From Rosellinia necatrix (lineage: Eukaryota; Ascomycota; Sordariomycetes; Xylariales; Xylariaceae), in the NCBI GenBank assembly GCA_021209875.1, contig JAGYVD010000009.1:1984001-2048000 (forward strand): DNA of 64,000 nucleotides, written 5' to 3'. The position numbers were made by a program, and so were the translations under genes. Below are positions 33,803-45,399 of the stretch, in pieces. Position 1 is the first letter of the stretch. Every line of letters starts with the position of its first letter. The notes beneath the pieces were generated by a model that was given only the letters and a program-made list of their open reading frames with translations, had not been told where the DNA came from and did not search any database.

Positions 33803-36107
33803 TCATGGTTCCTGCCAGTTTCCTTGGTCATTATTACCCTCCGATCCGAATTGGAGTCGGATCTCTTCTAGCAGCGATTGCTCCGTTACTGCGTTCGGTG
33901 CTTGATTCCGTGCTCGGAGGTCCACGCGCGTCTCTGCGGAGACCAGCCTATAAATATCGGTACTTTTGTCCGCACTCACCAGGAGAGATTTTACCTTGGT
34001 ACCGAGGCCTCCGGTGGTTGGACCGGTATTAGCTAGCTCCCGAAAGAGGCTGACAACACGGTTTAGACCGGCATTCCAGCCCAAGTGGTTTGTTTCATAG
34101 AAAGAAATGCCGTCAATGATGCAATAGACCACAGTTTCGGGGGGGAGTCTGCCGAGTAGTTCTTCGAATAGGTAGCATAACGCCTCAACCCTATCCTCTC
34201 GGATATTGTCTATTAGTAAGCCGTCTGTCTCGCTGATGAAAGTCATATCCGGAGCGTGGCCCGGCCAAGACCTTAATAGCTGGCCGATAAAGCTCCGAAG
34301 AATTCCGCATGGACCCGTCAGAATGTCTTCTGCCCTGGTATGGGCTCCGCAAGTGAAGAAAAGCGTAATAGATTGGTGCTTAGGGGAGGTAGGTTCCTGT
34401 TGAATAGTCCAGAGTGCTTGTACTAGCATGGCACAGAACACGGACATCGCCGATACTCTACCCCTTGTCTCGTGCCCGTCTACAAGCAGAATATCGGGCG
34501 CTGTTCCCATGAGCCATCGCTGGAACTTGAGTGACGACTTTAAGTAAGTCGCTTGCCTCAGGGATTTGTCGCTAAACCGGTGGTATTTTCGAATGATCTG
34601 TTGATGATCATTTAATATGTTGAGATATATCGACTCTCCCCCTAAGGCCTCAATCAAATCCTCTGATATGGGTTGCGTGCTGGAACTATCATCATTTCCT
34701 ATAGTTTCCGCCCAAGACAAAGTTGGCGGGGTTCGCCGTGACGGTCCGGAAATTCCTCCTTGAAAGATATGTCAGTCAGTTGCATCATGGCAGTTCGGCG
34801 CTATGCTGACCTTCATTACCAAGCGCGTTACTTCGATGCCCTTCTGCAATCAAGCGATAAAAACCATTCACAACGCCTATAAGTTCCTCTTTAAGTTCCT
34901 TCATATGGCTCTCCTGAAGTGTCGCGTATTCGTCCCTTTTAGCTTCAAAGGAGTCGTTGACATGGCTAATTAATAATTTCATATCTTTCAAATCTTGACG
35001 AGTCTCGGAAAAACTGTCCTGTAAACGGTTCACACGTGAATGAATACTCTCCGTTATTCTCGCTGTTCGTACGTCCCTACTTCTTTTTAGATCGCTAATG
35101 TAGTCGTCGAACTTTCGGATAGCCTCATCGATTAGTTCAACACAGGCATCCACGTCCTTAGCTTGATTACCGAGAAGTAGTTTCCCCACTCTCACAGCGC
35201 CTACGTGCCGCATTAAATCCCGTTAGCTTTGATACTTATCATAAATTACACGGGTATACAGGTACTCACGCTTTCCAGATTCATTCCCGTTCAGAATCCG
35301 TATCAGTCGTGGTAAAGAGGATATCAAAGCGTTGTAGAAATCCTCGCTACGGGCTTTCACACCCTTCTCACCGCAAAATGATTTTTCCATTTTGTGTACA
35401 TGAGCTATCTTCTCAGGTATGAGCTTGAAGCAGTGAAACACTTTTTCACAAGCGTCAGATCGCCTCTTGATCGCCTTTATATGAATCGATTAGCAGGGTC
35501 ATGATTGTGTGATTGCGGAAGATCCTATGTTTATCCTTGATAGTTGATAAACCTCTTTTTTTAGTGCATATTGGATTAACGTACATTGAAAATTACGAGT
35601 AGACCCCCTTTAAGCAACCCTAGCCCGTTGTCATTAGGGATAGATTCTAATATGGGAATTATAGTTCGGGCGATCGCGTCTCCTCGGCGCAGTGTGGCTC
35701 GTGCTGGGTTCCCACGGACTTTCTCATGGTACATCGCAGTTGCACCATCCAGTTGTTTCAGGACGCCCTGCCATGTAGTCGATTCAGAGCTGAACTCTTG
35801 TTTGTTCTGCTGAAAGTAATGATTTATTGCGCTTTCTAGGTCCCTATCGTAATTTAATCCCTCAGCCATGCACTGGAAAGAGGATAAGGTCTTAAAAGCT
35901 AGCAGAAGTTGAGAAAGGGGCTACTCACTCTCGACTACCCGGCCGATACCATAGGGAACGTTGGTCATCAAAGGCCGCTGGTGTAGCAAGACTGGTAGAT
36001 ATCGAGGTTGCCGCATCAGACTTTCTCCATTGGTCAAAAGCGGCTACTTCGTTTTTATCACTCATAGTCTTCACCAAAGTCTGGGGTAGATTCTTTTCCA
36101 GCTCCAT
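33803..36107 (-). CDS. DUF7708-like protein with coiled coil and degenerate STAND-type NTPase domain
   Basis: Proposed CDS is complement(join(33803..34758,34820..35200,35270..35474,35585..35898,35939..36107)), 606 residues. The N-terminal helical part (YDRDLESAINHYF...GLLKGGLLVIFN joined to AIKRRSDACEKVFHCF) resembles the DUF7708 domain found at the N-terminus of many fungal NACHT/STAND proteins. Exon 4 encodes a long coiled coil (about residues 240-330). The C-terminal domain shows the pattern of a degenerate P-loop module: ILLVDGHETRGRVSAMSVFCA where a Walker A would lie but without GK[ST], LFFTCGAHT, GPCGILRSFIGQLL, and a Walker-B-like VVYCIIDGISFYE. Junctions 2 to 4 are well supported. 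The first intron would be only 40 nt, so the N-terminus is uncertain; translation could instead begin at 35869. Divergent from the AAA+ gene, 682 bp apart. Confidence 0.7.
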
Positions 36108-36789
36108 ACTAAAACTGACTCTTGCTCATATCCTAGTTGTGTCACCAACCCTTGGGGACTACGCAGCTATTATTTCCGAGAATGCCCAGTGTGCAAACCG
36201 TAACACGAAATAACCATATGTGAGTAAACGAAATGGCAGATGTTTTGAGGCCTCGGGCTGAAGAAAAGGAATGAGGGGTTGTATCCTATTTAGGATCAGA
36301 ATATTAGCCAAGAGAAGTATACGGCTTGTGACATGCATTGGATTTTGACGCCGCTAGGTCGAATGCGTAGCCTATTCGCATGCTGTCACGAGGGTCAGCT
36401 ATGGACGCCTCAAGGACTAGCTCTGCATATTTAAGGCCTACTTGAGGAACGTATATAGCCAATGGAAGGGAAGGTGGCGGCGTTACTGTCTCGCGACTCG
36501 TTGGAGATTATTCGCTAAGATGATGCAGGCTATATTGCCAGGCCCCCCTGGGGACTGAGAAGAATGCAACGCAACAAAAGCCGCTCCCATATCTCATTGT
36601 CCTTCATTCCCCCTCAAGTTTGCATACGTGCTCGCGGATCCCATATTCACTTTGCCAAAGATTCTATCGCATTAGTTACTAACTCTCGGACATTTAGTAC
36701 TGATAGCAACTTTCTTTACCACGGCCGTGGTATCGCAATTCAAATTTACATAAGCAGATAACGAATACTACGACTAGCCATTTCCCCAT
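36108..36789. promoter_or_regulatory. Shared divergent promoter region of the NTPase pair
   Basis: The 682-bp interval separates the starts of the DUF7708-like gene and the AAA+ gene, so both promoters lie here. It has no open frame worth calling and no recognisable element. Co-expression from a bidirectional promoter is an inference from the layout. Confidence 0.4.
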
Positions 36790-39700
36790 ATGCACCGAGG
36801 AATGGACGTGAAAACAGGCCGTCAAGTAGCCGTCAATTCTGCGCAGCTCGGTACAAGTTCTGGCAACATCCTCGGTACGTGTTGGGAGTATCCGGATAGA
36901 ATAGAACTTGAACTCTCTTATTCTAACTTGTTATTGTTTTTTCGAAGAGGGTGATGCGGTGGCATCTGGAGCATCGTCTACCACTGATCATACGCAAGAT
37001 GAGGAGGAAAACACTAAACCGAAGCATCAGAATTCTAAGTCGGACAAAACTGGTATCCCAGACACGCTAAATGGAGAATTTATGCATCATTGGGTGAAAG
37101 ATATTCATTCCCGGATCGCTGTTCTCGAAGAAGATCTGAGAGCCAAAGGTGAAACAGCCATCGAAGGGAAACTGGAATATGGTGCTCACGATATGTTTTA
37201 TACCGTGCCTAGAGTTCGGGAGTGCGACTGGAACCATTACAAAAACAAATATTCCGAGGAAGACTGCAACGCCAGCATTGACGTTCTAGTCTCATCTGAT
37301 GATTTCGTTGCGGATGCAGAGGCTGAACTTGTCGCTCGTATGTCTCCAGATCAGAGACAACAATATATTGGAGTGCCACGCACATGGATCCGCTCTGCAA
37401 GGCTCAATGAAGTCCTCGCTAGTTCTCGTTTTGAGTGTATTCGTATTAACTCGGGAATCATTCTGGCCTACCTTGACAAAACCAATAACCGAACCTCATG
37501 GACGGCCTCCTTACCCCACACTTTCTACAAACCATTCAAAACCATTATTCACTTTCACGATATGATGGAAGAAAGCCTTCGAGTTTTAGAATCCAAGTAT
37601 GGCATGGTCTGTGAGAGCGAGTCCGCGGGGACAACACAGTCAGCTGTTAGGAATGAAGAAGTAACAATCGAACACGGCGGCACAGCAACGTCCCAAGATG
37701 CGAGCGCCATCATAAATGATAACAACGATCTCCTCAAGGCCCCGGAGTCACAGCAATCGATAAAATTTCCTCAGACACGAAGGCACGGAAGCTTCATCCA
37801 TAGAGACGAGGTCCCAGCGTTTATGGACAGTGTACAAGCCTACCGGGACATGAAGGTATACGTGAATTTTATCAATGAAAGGATTATGCCTTCATATAGA
37901 ATGTTTGAGGGGGCCGACTATAGCTCTAACAAAAAAGTAAGGTATGATGAACTTTGGTGGTTGTTTCGAATCGGAGAATTATTGTATGAACAAGCGCAGC
38001 CCGACAAGGAGCCCTCGACCTTTGGCATACAAGGGCCACAATCGGCACCCACAACACATCGACTATGGCGACTTCACGATATATATCTACCGATCCAAGT
38101 AATTGGTGTTATGCCGAAAGATTTTCCCCACACGCAGGGTGTGGAGTTTCAGGAGAAGAAAGACACTACTTCTCTTCACGTTTATCATATTGACTTTGAT
38201 GGGGGAGATTATTCGGCGGTCGCTAAAACATTTCGTATTCCCGACTACGACGGGGAGAAGGAAATTCATGAGCTCCCCATATTTCCACTACGGTTTATGA
38301 AAGAGGGAGCTTCAATATTCGAGAAGTTAAAAGAACGAGGGAAGACCTTTCAAACAGTGCTGTCTAAAGGGAAAGATGCCATGGCATATGACGGATGGAC
38401 CTTGATTCGTGATCCAACGGGGGATGTGATGGAAGACTTTGATGGGGATGAAATGACGACGCCTGAGCATATCAACAGTGATGTCATCATTGACTTCCGC
38501 GAAGCTTTCCTAACATATCCCCATTGGAAACCTGATTTCCCCAAGTATACCAAGTCCAATCTCCAATCAGAAACCCGTTGTGATCCGTATCCCATCATTC
38601 AGTGGGCGGATGCTGATAGGTCAAAACAAGTACGACAGTGGTCAGAAATGGTAGCTGTTAAGGAATCAGTTGATAACCTGCGATGGAACGAGTTTTCCGG
38701 AATCGATAATTTTTTATGCGATCTACCAGACGACATAGGCACTCGTACGGCTACAGAACTTGTTTTGTCTGATGAGGATTTGGCACTCCTCCCTTCACGT
38801 CTGTTTGCATACGCCTTGCGTGACAGAAAGTTTATTGTCATAGACATAGCAAAGTTGAAAGAAATCCCACCAGTCTTAAATCAATTCGACGACCTCGAGA
38901 TTCCCCAAAACCACAAGACGATGATTTTGTCTATCGTATACGATCACTTTGGGAAGAAGAAAGTGCGCCAGGCCGCTGCACTACAAGGCTTTGAAGCCCA
39001 CGATCAAGATTTCATTCGGGGGAAGGGTAGGGGTATTGTAATATTGTTACACGGAGCACCTGGGGTGGGCAAAACTGCTACTGCCGAGGCCGTTGCCCAT
39101 GCTCAAAACAAGCCTCTATTTCCCATCACCTGCGGAGATCTTGGAACTACACCCGAAGTAGTGGAAGAACGACTGCAAGAGACTTTCCGCTTGGCCAATC
39201 TGTGGGATTGCATCCTACTCATGGATGAAGCTGAGATATTCTTGTCACAGAGACAAAAGAATGACGACAGCATCTCAAGAAATGCTATGGTCTCGGGTAA
39301 GAGAGCTTTCTGCGTAATACCTCTACTCATTTGGTATCTTCTTACCTTACCTATCATAGTATTTTTACGAACTCTCGAGTATTACCACGGCATCCTATTT
39401 CTTACAACGAATCGCCCTGGTGCCTTGGACGAAGCCGTCAAGTCGCGTGTCCATCTGAGTCTGAGATATCCAGCGCTTGAAATAGATGAGACGTTGGCAA
39501 TTTTTCAGAGGAACAGCCGCCGACTGCAAATAATTGAAGAAGAAAGAGCGCAGCTGAGTAAAGAGAAGATGATGAAAGTCAGAGAAGGAGAGATACTGGG
39601 GTTTGCGTCGGCCCATTTCCATAAAGATCCTAGTGCGCGATGGAACGGCCGACAGATCCGGAACGCTTTCCAGATTGCTGCGTCCCTGGCTCACTACGAT

Positions 39701-39973
39701 AAACATATCAATCCGAATCTGCAGGACCACTATATCGGGAAGAAACATTTCGAAGATGTTGCGAAAGCGAGCCGAGACTACGATAGATATCGACAGGATC
39801 TATTTAGCGGGAAGAACGATGACGAGCTCGCCCAGGACAAGGAAGATAGAGGTTACCCTAGAGAGGATAGGATTTTCCCTTCGCAGGAGACCTCGATGGC
39901 AGAGTCGCCAGGGGCTACGAGCTATAGGGGTCAAGCATCCTACGGGCGATATTCTACCCCTCCTAGGAGATAA
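36790..39973 (+). CDS. AAA+ ATPase of the fungal DUF7025-type family
   Basis: CDS is join(36790..36874,36948..39296,39360..39973), 1015 residues. The short first exon (MHRGMDVKTGRQ...GNILE) is inferred from a GTACGT donor and a CGAAG acceptor that join in phase to GDAVASGASS; ATG 36802 is an alternative start. The N-terminal two thirds hold a domain with KTIIHFHDMMEESLR and later PLRFMKEG and AYDGWTLIRDPTG, the type that precedes the ATPase in many uncharacterised fungal proteins. The single AAA+ module has Walker A GAPGVGKT (about 731-738), Walker B LLMDEAEIFL (about 785-794), sensor 1 ILFLTTNRP, and a C-terminal GRQIRNAFQ segment, so it should hydrolyse ATP. The last 60 residues are polar and likely disordered. 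The second intron, 63 nt, lies between Walker B and sensor 1 and is free of stops. Role unknown. Confidence 0.88.
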
Positions 39974-40505
39974 CGCAGAGGGCATGGATGGAAACCGGTT
40001 TCTAATTGAGGTTTAGTCTATGTACTGATTTATATAGTTCCTTCTTAACGGATCATATGTGACAGTGGTAATTATCATTGAGTTTAACTACTGAATGTCG
40101 TATGAAAATAGTTAACGAAGGGAATTGGTACTTTTAATTTCCGTTCACACCACCCCTCCAAAGCTGGATAATTCTAACTATACCGGTGCGCTAGCTGATA
40201 TAGGCTGCTGAGGACGGCTAAAATCCCGACTTGGTTGTCACAGGGTCAGCAGAACCCCGTTTCATGATTCGCGATGTGTTTAACTAAATTTAATATATAG
40301 GAGCTGAGAAGTGGTTATCGAATGTAAAATCCGATGTAAATGTCACAACGATCTTGGAAACTGTCTTTGTTCCACTGTAGACTTCACTCAGAATCGGTTG
40401 CATGGATTACCATTTGCCACAAGCGCAAATATTTTTAAAGTCATTTGTCATACGGCGGTAAGTCGGTATCGAGGCTCATGCCCACGGTTATAAAGCCCAT
40501 TTCAG
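39974..40505. other. Convergent intergenic region, no gene
   Basis: About 530 bp of AT-rich sequence between the stops of the AAA+ gene and the FMN dehydrogenase gene. Nothing beyond 3' ends is expected here. Confidence 0.5.
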
Positions 40506-42036
40506 TTAGGCTGATATGCTGTTTGGGGTCCAGACAAACTGAGAAGTATCATCAGTGAAATGAGAAAGGCTACAAGCATGACAGTTGGTAGTTTCACGCG
40601 GGGTAGGCGCTCTGTCACTTACAGTGCTCTGATCGATAATCTTCAAGTCAGCAACGCCCATATTGGCAGCGTCTAGACCTATCTCGGTCTTGAGTAGCTT
40701 TATGGCGCGTACAACCCCTTCGGTGCCCCATACATTAGCGAACATGAACGGACGTCCGACACCGACGGCACGGACGCCGAGTGCGAGCATCTTGATAATA
40801 TCGGCGCCATATCGAACGCCTCCATCCGCGTACACCTCGATCGCTTTAAATATACCAGGATCTTGCTGGCTGATCTCAATGGCGACTTCAAGGGGTGCAC
40901 GAGCCCCGTCGATCTGGCGGCCCCCATGGTTCGATAGGTATATCGCAGACACTCCGTGCCGTACAGCTAAACGAGCGTCTTCAACGGTCTGTATGCCCTT
41001 CAGCACAATAGGGAGATCTGTGAGTGTCTTCAAGTGTTCATAAAACTCCCACTTCGTTATCGTAAGTACTTATTCTTCAATTGTCACGAGCTCAGGCGGC
41101 AGCAGCACACTCACGGTAATCAATGTGTAAGATGCGTCCCTAATTTAGCCCTGTTAGATACAGTGTATGAGAGTAAGGATTCTCGCTGGTCTATATATTC
41201 GCGACTCACGTTAAGCTGACACCGTAACGGGCAGCACGCTGGCGGTTCCCATTCGCGGCGGAATCCACGCTGAAAACGATCGCCTTGGCGCCACTTGCCT
41301 TTATCCGTGCAAACAGTTCCTTTGTGGCCGTCTCGTTCGAATTCAGATATGCCTGCTGGAACGTCACCTGGTCCTTCTCTTTACAAGCGGCAATTTTCTC
41401 GATAGACAGAGATGCCGAGAGAGAGGGCTGCATGGCTGAGAGTTAGTAGAGCTCACCGCCCCAGCTTGCATAATACATTACAATATACAAAATATTCTCA
41501 GCTGCTGCAGCCTCAACTAGGCCTCTCTCGGCATTGACATTTCCATAGTCACCCCGAGCGCAAGGTGCAATGAAGAAGGGTGCCGAGAAGTTGTAGCCCA
41601 AAATGGTAGTCCTGTATTTAATGTAAGTTGCCATGGCTTACGTGGGAGGAGTATTGAAGACTCACGGGAAGGAAGCCGCAAGGTTGGTCACGTCAACCAT
41701 CATCCGAGGCCGAACGGCGTACCTATTGAACGCCTCGAGGTTGTTCCTGTAGGACCACTCGCCTGCCGCGCCGTTTCGGTAATAGGTATAGTTCGCGATC
41801 GGCAGCCTTCGCCGGGCGGCCGCTTCGAAGTCAGGCAGCCCAACAAGACTCTCTAATGGCGCCAAGTCGCCCACCTCGAGATCGGCAAAGTATTCATCAA
41901 AACTGCAGAGTCGTGTTAACAAATCAGCTTGAAACGCAACTGTATAACCATACCCAGTATCAGGCTCGTTAAGGAAGGGACGCGCAGCAAGGACACTACC
42001 ACCTAGGAGCGATAACGAAATCAGAGATGTGCGCAT
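40506..42036 (-). CDS. Secreted FMN-dependent alpha-hydroxy-acid dehydrogenase/oxidase
   Basis: Oxidises 2-hydroxy acids such as lactate using FMN. CDS is complement(join(40506..40538,40623..41051,41115..41139,41210..41427,41482..41611,41666..41902,41954..42036)), 384 residues. Residues 1-18 (MRTSLISLSLLGGSVLAA) form a signal peptide, so this is an extracellular or vacuolar member rather than a mitochondrial cytochrome b2. The TIM-barrel landmarks are present: NYTYYRNGAAGEWSYRNN at the substrate side, FIAPCARG, AIVFSVDSA, LPIVLKGIQ with the FMN-contacting Lys, the active-site block YLSNHGGRQID with catalytic His and Arg, and ADGGVRYGADIIKMLALG followed by AVGVGRPF for the FMN phosphate. Seven exons include a 25-nt microexon and a 33-nt last exon that restores the expected FVWT-type C-terminus. 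The exact substrate is not readable. Confidence 0.9.
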
Positions 42037-42869
42037 AAGGGGCTATTCTTCAACCAGCTAATAAAACCAATGCGATGAGTATTTGGAAAACAGAGGATGT
42101 TGGGGATAGACTCACCGCATCCGGTTACATTCAACGCTGCTTATTATGGCGCATCGCCAACCCCTGCATGAGATCGGTGCCGGTCAAATACAGCCTTAGT
42201 AATCACCAGTGTGAAGAGTCGACAACCATTGCCCCGGGCCCCGCCGCTTCACCCCGCCCGTCTACCACATCCCTACTCATGCCTATGTTTAGTTCGCTCC
42301 CACATACTGAACCCTGATGGGTTCTCGTTCTTGAACCAATCCTAGTGAGTATAAGCCGTTCTCGTCGCTGCCGGGTCCCGGCCTCGGCGGTCCGACAATG
42401 CGAGTATACGAAGTACCCCGCCTGGATCTTTACTACTTACCAACCCAGAGCGAACATGTATCATAATCCGACACTGCGCAGACCTGGGTAAATCTATGGC
42501 GATCGCATACCTACACCAAAGGAAGCGTATGAATGGAGGGATGAATATACACTGCTAATGCTAAATAGTCAACACCTGAATGTCGTGATTGCTATATTGA
42601 TGTCCAAATTTGATACAAGGGCGAGATTTCAATATGACACGTGACCTGGACAACCTCATTGACATCGACTCCCTTTCTTAACTGGCTAGTGTTAAGGATA
42701 TGTCATTATTATCAAAACGACAATCGTCCTTCTTGCTTGATAAAACAAGTCTCTAGAGTGAAACACATAGCTAGTAGTATATAGCTATTGCACATCCTTA
42801 TAGCCCTTGCAATTTTACTATCACTCCTTATAACTTCGTTGATGTAATCGGTATCGTTTATTTAGGCTT

Positions 42870-43653
42870 TTGACTTTGCCGTCAGGATGGGTGAAAGGTA
42901 TCAACATCGTAAAATACGATACCTCCGTAATCTTCGCTCACGTGCCCACGTTTGAAAATTGGACTATCAGTCTGCAGTACAAACTAGCGACGTACTTTCT
43001 ATTACCAGCACTTAAAAATTGGTATGAGCAAATTAAGCATAAAAATATCCCGATTTTGGTAAGTAGTGACCTTTTTCAGGGGGCCAATGCCTATTTACAC
43101 CGGAAGTACCAGACGGAATGGTTTCGTTTACTACCGCGACCTATATTTTGACCAGTGGCTCAGACACATGGTCAATGTATAAGCAAAACTTTGCTGTATT
43201 ATTACCCTTGTTATATGGAAACAGATAGACAGTAGCCCTATGCATGGTACATGATACGTCACAACCACGGACCAGCTAAGCTAGAGTATTCTGATCTGGA
43301 GGCTTTAATACCAGATATTCAGAGAAGAAGAAAATTCTCAATCGACTATGTTTCGATATTAAAATTTGGCGTCAAGTCACAGCGTCGAAATGGTTGCAGA
43401 TCTGATAAGCTCGCCGATACTATTAATAATACGCCGCAACCGTGATACCACAGGACACCGCGTCGGCACTCAAGTATTTATTGCTATGTACCCAATGTAC
43501 AAAAACCTATATGTACGAATCTCAAGTACGGGGCATGGTGTACTTGTGTTAACTTTTTTAAGTGTAATCCTCTCTACTTTGGGGTTATCGATGTTACTTA
43601 TAACAATCGCGCACGTGTCAATGTTTATACAGAAAAATAGGAGATCTACTTAA
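42870..43653 (+). pseudogene. Possible remains of a membrane-protein gene
   Basis: Three neighbouring plus-strand open segments have protein-like composition: 42870-43151 (VKGINIVKYDTSVIFAHVP...), 43251-43380 (YSDLEALIPDIQRRRKF...) and 43366-43653, whose end is strongly hydrophobic (HGVLVLTFLSVILSTLGLSMLLITIAHV). They occupy different frames. The only strong donor (GTAAGT at 43059) has no sensible acceptor at normal intron distance, so a working gene could not be assembled. Codon use is AT-biased, unlike the GC-rich genes nearby. I read it as a decayed gene of unknown family; a functional gene with an unusual structure is possible. Confidence 0.35.
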
Positions 43654-45399
43654 GTAAACAACCATCTGTTAGTTACCCTACACTTATCTGTTATAAAAGC
43701 GCTATCCGGCAGGAACCCTCTGGGTTGAGGCAGTTGCGCCTTCGCACTTCACTTATCAAAAGCTTATACCTTGTGCCTTCCTCCGGATAGTAGTTACCAA
43801 CATACCCTCCCCCTCCCATACGCACCTACCCCCGCCAACCCCCTTCCTTGGCCTGTTGCCTCCCAGCTGTCATGCCCACGTTGGTACCTAGCGCAACCTC
43901 CCACATATATACATCAAGTTGAACCCACCTCTTCCTTTCTGTGCGACCTTATCAACATTTGTGCAACTCTCACTAATTCCTTGCCTCTGCATCCTCCCTT
44001 CTTCCGCCCCCCCTTCAACCTCTTTTCATCCACTTCCCATCTCCACCTTCACTTCTTCCCACCGTCGTGCTTACTGCCAACAAGCCGCGTCCTACACTCA
44101 CTTGCACCTGCGTCGCAGCCTGTTGCCCAATAGCAATCTTTGGTGAGACTTGCCTCCCTCCTTCCACATCTGCCGCTCCTTTCTTCCGGGTTCAGGGTCT
44201 ATTTGCACGAGGCGGCGCCGCCTAGAGTTCCCAATCGGATTGGTGACCACACTTGATGTCGGTATAGCACTCGGACCCCTACCGAGCCTTCAATCAACTG
44301 CGTAGGTGGCCTAGCGCGATACATGCCAACGCCTCTCTTCCCTTCATCACTCTCGCCACCCCTCGCCTATCTTCCCTTCGCCGCTCACCCCCTTCATCAA
44401 CATCCCCATCTCCCACCGTTCAAGTGCAACACTGACGCATTACCTACTAGCTTCGGCTGTCATCCAGAAGACCACATAATCTTCGCATCCTTGTTTTGGT
44501 AAGTCATTTCATTTGCTGATAGCACGTTGCTTTTGCTCGCCTCTTTACTCAATCAACAGCAATACATGTCCGGTATCAATCCATTCCCGGGCAATTTACT
44601 GTCTCTATCTATGTCTGCTATCAGCGGCGCTTCACGCAATAATCGCCTTCACCTTCTTTATTACCCTTTTTTCTTCAATTAAATGTCTTTACTGCGATGC
44701 GCGTCTCGTATGTTTCGACTTCAATTACACCAGGATGTGTCGCGAAATCATCGTCGCTCGGCGCAAAGCGACTAGAACCTCACTTATCTACTTTCTTTCC
44801 GTTGTCCACCACCATATATTTCACTACGTTTCAATCATACTACTGTTTGAATTATCCCTGTTTATCCTAATTGTTCCCTGGGCCTCATCGCCTGCTTTCT
44901 CCTTGCGAAGCGTTCCATTTCTATTCCCGTGTCCGAATTCAGCATCCCCGATTTTAGACCTGTGCACTATCCTATACCTTTTCGCCAAAGCCAGCCCAAA
45001 AAAAATCAAGCACCTCTTGTCCCATTCTACTCTCTTTTTTCTTTCTTTCTTTTTTTCTTTCTATTAGATATATTTTATAGGCCTTCCTCTTCTCTCTATC
45101 GCACACTACAATAGCTAACCATTCGACGCCAGACCTGCACAGATCTTATACAAGCTGCCATAATCCAAGCATGTAGGTCCTGTATTTTCTTTTTGTATTC
45201 CCTCTTAATGACGGGACGACTTGACGATCTCCACTTAGCACTCTGGTAACCTGGGAAGTACCAATGGTCTTATGGTACGGTTGCTCCCGGCAACTCCGAA
45301 AGCATTCCCAAAGACGATACAACACTACTATAACCGTGCTCTTAGTCTTGTGGGAACTAAAACTAATTGTACCCTAGACTCTCGAACCCAACTGCTGAG
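43654..45399 (+). promoter_or_regulatory. Long pyrimidine-rich 5' leader/promoter of the RRM gene
   Basis: From about 43,770 to 45,100 the plus strand is markedly C/T-rich (runs such as CCCTCCCCCTCCCATACGC and TTTCTTTCTTTCTTTTTTTC), which is common in long fungal leaders. A GTAAGT at about 44500 and a CTAAC...CAG near 45113-45132 could bound a leader intron. Short upstream frames are present: one begins at 45264, and another (45272-45517) overlaps the main start codon. Confidence 0.45.

Noticed and set aside
43059..43079. 21-nt intron in the membrane-protein relic
   Set aside because: GTAAGT and CAG borders are present, but 21 nt is far too short to be spliced.
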